This document shows positions 58,301-64,000 of a DNA stretch of 64,000 nucleotides, piece after piece. The notes below the pieces were generated by a model. It was not told where the DNA came from, made no database searches, and saw only the letters and a list, made by a program, of their open reading frames with translations. The stretch's first letter is position 1. The number at the start of each line of letters is the position of its first letter. Source of the DNA: Phoronis australis (lineage: Eukaryota; Phoronida; Phoronidae); contig NMRA01000129.1 in assembly GCA_002633005.1 (NCBI GenBank), forward strand, positions 836,551 to 900,550, read 5' to 3'. The position numbers and the translations under genes are program-made.

Positions 58301-61300
58301 CTCACCCACTTCATTGAAGTCATCAAAGGTAATTTTCCCAGTGCCCTCCCTGTCGTAGTCTCTTAGCACCTTCAGTACATCTGCCTTCTTAACCTCGAAC
58401 CCAAGAGCCCTCATAGCAACCTGCAATGGTACACCAGTTACATTAATATAAGCATAAAAATGAATTACTAAACAGACAAATACATCTACTGTAAAAATGG
58501 CGATTTTATGAAATTTAGACCCAAATGATCCCATTTCCCTGTCAAATGTCAACACAGAAAGAAAAATCTGATCACTGAACTTTTTCACAGTGCCACCGCA
58601 AGAAGAGAATAGTAATGAGAAATGGTGATGAGATGACCGTCACACTGAAATATGTATGTGGACATCAACACGCATGCCTTGGTTTGGTCGTTTGACGCAA
58701 ACATGTATAGCGAGTTATTTTTGTTTCATTAGACACTTTATCTTGAGCGTGCCATAAAATACAAACTTGTGTGCAATGCACAGACTAGGTCTGTTCTAAC
58801 TATTGTACAAGCCACAAGCAACAAAGGCATTTCTCGTTAGATGGAGCAGTACACTATCTTGCATTTTTCATAGGTATGTCCGAACGTTATTTTCCAACCA
58901 ATCGTAATGTGCGAATGTCACTTTGTTATGTTAATCAACAAGAAGCCAGATGCAATGTAAAAGCCAGGTTGCATGATCCATTCACAGTGCTAGACCTGAT
59001 AGCACTTCCAAAGACTCTACAGGTGATCCCCAAAAGTTGTAATTCTGATGACTGTTTTAAACATTTAGCACCTTGTGAAACATTCTAATTCAACCAAAAA
59101 GCTTCAGTCGCAAAGTTAAGACTCAAAATCTAACCTTAAGTTCATGATAGTCAATCGCCCTGTCCTTGTCAGTGTCAAACAAGTCAAACGCTTCTTTTAT
59201 CTCTTGCTTCTGTTCTTCTCTCAGTTCTCGCTTCTTTCGGCGACGACCTCTGTCCAGAGAGAACTCACCCCTGGTAAGATTACATAATGTCAACAAATGT
59301 TGAAGAGAATGGCGCAGGCCATTCACCTAGACGGTGTCCAGGGCATCCAAACGGACACCTTGCCTCTATTTTAGATGCTCCAGATAGGACGTCAGATTCA
59401 GCGTTTGGATGCCAAGTAACGTAAGCAAGTAAACATGTTTTTTAACTTGCTAGCAGTAGCTCTGGAAGCTCATTGGTGTGTTGGTTTACAAATGATATAA
59501 GACTTCGACTGAAATCGAAAAGTTCAAAATATTGTACCAGCTTAGGTTAAATTAAGAGCGAAGGCATTGTTTCTCAAGTTAAATGCATTAGCTATAAAAC
59601 TACTTTTAAAATTAAGTTACAGATGAAAACAGTTGGAAAACAAAATCCCGGTGTTTATGTTGAACTTGGGTCACATGTCTCCCTGTTCCATTGCAGTGAA
59701 TGAGTCAGTATACATTGCCGTTAGTATGACACAGCGAGAGCGGTTTAACCGGCCACTAAGTTCCAGTCCCTGAAAAGCTGGTGTGTTATTTTATTGGCGA
59801 TTTTCAACCACAGTGCAGTCCATCTGTCTTTTTTGTTAATACTATGCTTCGATTCCAATAGTTTTAGCCAATTCTGGTGCTTTTTGGACTATGTTTTTCA
59901 AGTGATCCACATTCAACACACTTGACTCACTTTTGACGCAACTGAATCAAAAGCGGACAATCACCGCACAAATAAAAAACTTCATATTGATTCACCGTTT
60001 CCTCTATTTTCTGAATCCTCTAGTCACAGTGATTACAAAAATATATTACTTGCACTGATTGGTCACTTCTTATTCATAATTTTTGAGTTTTTACAGGCGT
60101 TCATTTGCAATGCGGATTCGTGTTTTTTCTCAAGAAGTTTTGAAGAGGCAGTCCTTTATATATATCTCTTACTGTTTTTTACTCAGAGTTTCCCTAATGT
60201 GCCACGCGGTATCTTCAATATACTAGCCAATTTTGGGATTTTCTGACACAAGCATGATCATTGTAGTTATCATTCCTGCCAAGAGGTGTTGCAGTTTTAT
60301 AATGGCAGACACTCGAGATCGGTTGCTGCGAATAAACACCATGTAAAAACAATGCATGAATAAGAAGAGCCTAAACAGTGAGTAATTGATAGGAGCACAG
60401 GCGTCCTCAGCTTCTGATCATCCCTAATACACTATATAATATACTACAAGGTATGACACTCCGGACTAGAAATTCCACAGGTGCTTCACTTCAGTCGTCC
60501 ATAGCAAACACAAAACTCAATAAATTTTCAAAAAACAGAGGTTCGACAAACCATGAGGAATTGTTCTTTTTCCCGATACCATTTACAATGTCCAGCTCCA
60601 CCGAGTTCGCAACAAATTCGCGGCCAAAGCACAAAAATCTTTCCAAAAAGTCGCTGCACACCAGCAACATGCTACACGGAAATTGCCGGTTTGTCACGGA
60701 ATGTCACGACATCAATAACTCCACTTAGCCAGACCATTTCGTAACCTTCCGTGGTGAACCGGCAATTGTCATCGATTTGTAACTCAAAGGATTATTCCGT
60801 ACCCTACTTGACCTTGACCGCATGACGCATATTGCTAGTGTGCAGTGATTTTTTTGAGATTTTTGTGCTTTGACCGTGAATTTGTTGCGAACTCGGTGGA
60901 GCCGGAGACTGTAAATAGTATTGGTAGAAAGAACAATTCCTCATGGTTTGTTGAACCCGTTTTATATAAATTTATAAAGTTTTGTGTTTGCTATGGACGA
61001 CTGAAGTGAAGCGCCCGTGGAATTTCTAGTACGGAGTGTCATACCTTGTAGTATATATATAGTGTATTGTGGACGATCAGAAGCTGACACCTGTGGATAG
61101 GAGTAATGCATTTTTGGAATCACCATGATCACGACACAGGCATCCTCAGCTTCTGATCGTCCCCAATACNCCCCGGTCAAACTCATTTACAGTTGGACCA
61201 TTGTATAACGATTCATACTCGTTCTTCCATTTATTAAAAACATATTGATTATTGGTATTAGGGTTTCCAGTGTCATCGTATACCTCCATGGGTATCGTCT

Positions 61301-63962
61301 TTCTAAAAGAGGGGCCCAAGTTCTTAATGTACTTCCAAAATTCTGTTGGGTTACTGAAATTTAAAGATTCTATGAGGTCAGCTTGATCTCTCAAAAATTT
61401 TCTTTCGATCCTCCTGTGGACTTTATCAAATAGAACCTGGGCATTTTGAAATTGGCGTCTCAGTAAAGAGCGTTCTTGAGAGCCGCTGCATTTCAAAAAT
61501 TTTTTTCCTTTAAACATACATCTTTCCAAAGCTCGGACAATTCAGCACACCAATAGGGTTTGCTTGATTTAAATTTCCTTTTCACCTTCTTTGAGTTAGA
61601 ACAAAATAATTTTCTGTCCATCTCATCAAATATACACTTACAAAACCTGCTGTACATACAGTCAATGTTTTCTTGAGTTGCTCTGCAGACCAAAATAGAA
61701 TCAATTAATTCTCGCATAGCAGTATTAAAAATTTCAGAATTCATAAAGTCTACGGGAATTGACCGAACTTTATATCTCTTTGGGGAATCGATGCAAGCTT
61801 CATTTAACTGAGAAAGGTTGCCATTATAATGTACGGAAAAATCAAGGGCAAGTAAAGAAAAAGTTTGATAAGTGGGAAGGAATTAACGACATGAACAGCC
61901 TCATAAAGTGTCCCTCTATGTGCACAATTTCTTTAGAACAATATGACTTTGATGTTTTGGATGGTGTGAGGCATAATTCATCGAAAAGCTTCCGGCGTAT
62001 GAACCTTCTACGTGCCTACAGCAGTTATATACTACTAGCAGCAGTGGTCACTGTCTACACGCGTGTCAGTACCGATTTGACATCTCCTTTTCCACAACGA
62101 ATCTATATAAGCAGCATCACGAAACTTCATGCAAACTTGAGATATCCGCCCCAAATCTTCACCAGACAAATACAGAAATAGATTAGTCAACTGCTCAAAA
62201 GGCAAAGAGTTAAAGCTGCAGCCAGTTGACATGTTCGACTGTTGTGAACCAAAACATCGCCCTCTTGTGGACAATATTTAGAGACATCGCCCTCTTGTGT
62301 AAAAAAATGTTCACCGATTTGAAGAGGGCGCTACAGCATTTTCATGAGGAGTTGGATACTAGGTTCTTTGCTTCAGTCACTGCACTTTTTCCAGCTTTTC
62401 TTCAAGACATCCGCCAAGAATTGGACGACAGATATTGTATGAGTAGCGGGAGACAGATTTTACGGTAAACGTGTAAACTACGGGCCCCTTTTGTCCCTTA
62501 TGACAAAAATCATCCGGCTGGACCACACGTTCTCGAACTCATAAAGCGCGTGGTCGCGTGGACGAAAATTGCTCGCTGACATACGCGTTCCGGGTCTGAA
62601 ACAAAGTCGCTTTGTCTTTGTGGTCGTACGGACAAAAGTCAACCGCCCAGACCACGCTCAGTAACTCATTCAACATAGGTGGATTTAGCCCCCCCCCCCT
62701 TGGCAGCCACAAAAGTAGCAAACCAGGGGCGGATCCAGGATTGTAAGTTAGCAGGGGCGGATCCAGGATATTGAGTTGGGGGGAGGGGCAGGGCAGAGTT
62801 TTAGCCAGGATTTTGACCATCAGACATTCGCATCCCCGAATCTGGGAGAATTTTAGGGAGGGGCCATGGCGGTAATTGTTTACAATATGACGACAATTAC
62901 GTAGACATATGATTTTGGTATTGTTCGATTCCTCGCAATGTTATCTTTCCAAATATACACAGAAATTTCTCCTACCCCGTTCCCTTAGTATTTTATCGTG
63001 AAATTTCTTCTAGCACTATTGCCTGGTACGCGGTAGTACACTCCGAAACCCTATAGTCGTCCGCCTAAGCATAAAACCGGCTTGTTGTCNCTCGGTAGTA
63101 ATACCGCCATGTTGAATGGATAAGGAGTCACCTGGCGGTCAAAAACTGAACTAATCTACCAACTTGCAGATCGTCGCTTTTCATAAGTTCAAATTGACCG
63201 AGACCCGTCAATCCCCTGCCCGAGTTACGTAACGTTCGATCCTATGGTGACCCTGATATACGCATCTGCTAGCAAGAATCTGCCAAAAAAGCGGAGGTTG
63301 TTTTTGAGGTCCAGATTTGTGAAAAAAGTATCACTTCAGACAATTTCATGGCAAAATGGTCAAATGATCACAATTCTAAAAAACTGGAAAAGGTAAAATG
63401 CTTCTACTTGTGCATCCACCATATTACATCAGGAAAACTTTAGCGGGAATCTCACGCGGGCAACCACCATTCAGAATCAATGATGCTGTTTCATTCAATA
63501 ATAATAGGTGTCGCTGTTATCTTGAGTTGAGCTAACATGGCGGTGTCCACCGGGAAATAGTGCTAACTGAAATTCGACGATAAAATATGAAGGAAACGCG
63601 GTAGGGGATCAATTCATATATTTTTGGAAAGATGACGGCACGAGGAATCGAACGATACCAAAATCATATGTGTAAGTTATTGTCGTCATATTGTAAACAA
63701 TTACCGATACTAATATCAAGTATGTACCTTAATGGAGTAGTATTGTAAACAATAATCCTTTTCTGGAATCCATGAGTTTATTTTCAAACAGCCACCAGGG
63801 GTCGCCCCTGCATTTGTAACAACTGTGTCTGTGATCAATGACAATGTTGTCCATCTTTATCAGTGTTTATATCTCACAAGAACTCCTGCGCAGTCCACAA
63901 ACTTCCCTGATAACACTAAAATAATGGAAGTTTAATGAAACTCACCTTAATGATAAACTCAT
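52325..63962 (-). CDS. CETN3: Centrin-3, six exons, complete
   Basis: Exons in coding order: 63962-63946, 59270-59135, 58420-58306, 57708-57594, 54717-54641 and 52368-52325. All have GT/AG borders and matching phases; the sum is 504 bp, 167 aa, the same length as human centrin-3. It starts MSLSLR and ends [12 protein letters not shown], both family hallmarks. Four EF-hand loops are at about 38-49 ([12 protein letters not shown]), 74-85 ([12 protein letters not shown]), 111-122 ([12 protein letters not shown]) and 147-158 (DHDQDGEISLEE). Loops 1 and 4 are canonical for calcium; 2 and 3 lack the usual final Glu. Centrin-3 acts at centrioles and basal bodies. A basic stretch (RGRRRKKRE, 13-21) precedes the first EF hand. 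The 17-bp first coding exon is certain only because its six codons fit both the family and the splice phase. Introns, above all the 4.7-kb first one, are heavily loaded with transposons. Confidence 0.97.
52733..54125. mobile_element. 1.4-kb element with perfect 32-bp terminal inverted repeats
   Basis: 52733-52764 and 54094-54125 are exact reverse complements (starting GGGCCCGGTCTCCAATCTCC). Inside, both arms continue for 150-250 bp as imperfect inverted repeats full of TACTCGA/TCGAGTA words. The centre (about 52.9-53.8 kb) is unrelated. A 142-codon frame on the - strand (53458-53886) shows no transposase signature. No clear target-site duplication is visible, so the class is open; a non-autonomous DNA transposon is likely. 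It sits in the last centrin-3 intron. Confidence 0.8.
54718..55759. other. Centrin-3 intron 4, left part
   Basis: AT-rich, no recognisable feature before the foldback arm at 55760. Confidence 0.5.
55760..57444. mobile_element. Penelope-type foldback split by a Kolobok-like insertion
   Basis: 55760-55867 and 57336-57444 are inverted copies of each other (e.g. AAAATTACCTCA and TGAGGTAATTTT; ATCTTCCTCAGTG and CACTGAGGAAGAT). Each carries CTGAGGAAGATG ... GAAAT, the core type also seen in the 22-kb foldback. The arms are separated by the element at 55872-57331, which is bordered by TTAA on both sides. Confidence 0.7.
55872..57331. mobile_element. Kolobok-like DNA transposon with TTAA target duplication and THAP remains
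   Basis: TTAA at 55868-55871 and at 57332-57335 flank a 1460-bp element whose ends are inverted repeats of about 160 bp (AGGTGAAGGCAACC / GGTTGCCTTCGCCT). On the + strand, broken frames from 56137 give a THAP-like zinc finger: [19 protein letters not shown], then [15 protein letters not shown] and [10 protein letters not shown], with frameshifts and stops between. On the - strand 56777-56974 encodes an acidic piece with GYMFEHEY and CFTEHPNC, which faintly recalls the second protein of such elements. TTAA duplication plus THAP domain points to the Kolobok superfamily. The copy is dead. Confidence 0.72.
57709..58305. other. Centrin-3 intron 3
   Basis: Ordinary AT-rich intron, nothing recognised. 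Confidence 0.6.
58421..59134. other. Centrin-3 intron 2
   Basis: Ordinary intron, nothing recognised. Confidence 0.6.
59271..60390. other. Centrin-3 intron 1, left part
   Basis: No coding or repeat feature recognised before the foldback at 60391. Confidence 0.5.
60391..61100. mobile_element. Foldback element with ~260-bp arms
   Basis: 60391-60660 and 60840-61100 are inverted copies. Shared blocks include CTTCTGATC, ACTACAAGGTATGACACTCC, TTCACTTCAGTCGTCCATAG and CCATGAGGAATTGTTCTTT. The ~180-bp centre is unique and there is no protein. A third partial copy of the left end is at 61131-61169 and stops at the single N (61170). Confidence 0.82.
61146..61855 (-). mobile_element. Fragment of a non-LTR retrotransposon (LINE) polyprotein
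   Basis: On the - strand the frame runs from about 61855 to 61171 with one frameshift near 61500 in an A/T run. It gives the linker between endonuclease and reverse transcriptase: [59 protein letters not shown]. Both the endonuclease core and the RT catalytic core are missing. It is sense relative to centrin-3 but inside its first intron, and ends at the N at 61170 next to the foldback. Confidence 0.7.
62073..62232 (-). pseudogene. Orphan F-box exon, FBXO31-like
   Basis: From the ATG at 62232 the - strand encodes an F-box: [20 protein letters not shown], then [15 protein letters not shown] and SLWKRRC. SLP-x-E-L, DL-x-x-x-x-x-VC-x-x-FR and W-x-RRC fit the F-box of FBXO31 best, by memory. The exon can end at a GT donor (62072) or run on to a stop at 62035. 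An upstream in-frame ATG exists at 62274. No downstream exon is found: the next sequence on this strand is a LINE fragment, then centrin-3 exon 2. It lies within centrin-3 intron 1 on the same strand. It could be a fragment left by duplication, or a nested gene with distant exons. Confidence 0.5.
62690..62775. repeat. Duplicated transposon-end-like word
   Basis: CAGGGGCGGATCCAGGAT occurs twice (62725-62742 and 62752-62769), next to a C-run (62690-62699) and a G-run. Similar to the GGATCTACGGGG ends at 50.1 kb. Confidence 0.5.
62866..63708. mobile_element. MITE-like foldback near the centrin-3 start codon
   Basis: About 145-bp arms at 62866-63010 and 63555-63708 are inverted copies with gaps (GTAATTGTTTACAATATGAC / CATATTGTAAACAATTAC; CATATGATTTTGGTAT / ATACCAAAATCATATG). 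The ~540-bp centre is non-coding and contains the N at 63090. The right end is about 240 bp from the first centrin-3 coding exon. Confidence 0.78.
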
Positions 63963-64000
63963 GCCTTTTTCCCTGCTTCTTTGTTATATTTGGTAAAATT

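Overview
This 64 kb window is animal nuclear DNA. It carries spliced genes with GT-AG introns and long AT-rich introns full of transposon remnants and minisatellites. There are four 'n' runs or sites, at 4797-5399, 50157-50165, 61170 and 63090. The gene set (Akt kinase, peripherin-type tetraspanin, FAM181-like TEAD-binding protein, centrin-3) and the Penelope, Kolobok and LINE repeats fit a marine invertebrate. A deuterostome such as a hemichordate, lancelet or echinoderm is my best guess, by inference only. No species can be named from the sequence.

Layout: (1) 386-11627, + strand: a RAC/Akt protein kinase gene. The PH domain and most of the kinase domain are readable. The exon with the glycine loop and the ATP-binding lysine is absent and probably lies in the 603-base gap. 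(2) 11.6-18.1 kb: 3' UTR and AT-rich intergenic DNA. (3) 18095-31262, - strand: a complete eight-exon gene for an isopenicillin-N-synthase-like 2-oxoglutarate/Fe(II) oxygenase (324 aa by my splice model). Its introns hold a decayed Penelope-like retroelement (about 26.7-28.4 kb) and a related foldback (22.1-22.6 kb). (4) 34905-40531, + strand: a four-exon peripherin-2/ROM1-like tetraspanin of 496 aa with an unusual proline-rich tail. (5) 44.2-45.2 kb, + strand: a FAM181-like protein with a YAP-type TEAD-binding omega-loop motif; its first exon is not settled. (6) 49.4-49.8 kb: a weak cysteine-rich open frame. (7) 52325-63962, - strand: a complete six-exon centrin-3 gene (167 aa). Its introns carry a 1.4-kb element with perfect 32-bp inverted ends, a Kolobok-type element with TTAA duplications and THAP remains inserted between the arms of a Penelope-like foldback, a LINE fragment, an orphan F-box exon and two more foldbacks.

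The genes do not form one pathway: a growth-factor kinase, a small-molecule oxygenase, a membrane-curving tetraspanin, a Hippo-pathway TEAD interactor and a centriole protein. Akt and the oxygenase converge; the oxygenase and the tetraspanin diverge from a shared 3.6-kb spacer. The most interesting signals are the FAM181-like gene, a recurring hammerhead-ribozyme-like core (CTGARGA ... GAAA) in Penelope-type foldbacks, and the nested Kolobok-in-foldback structure.
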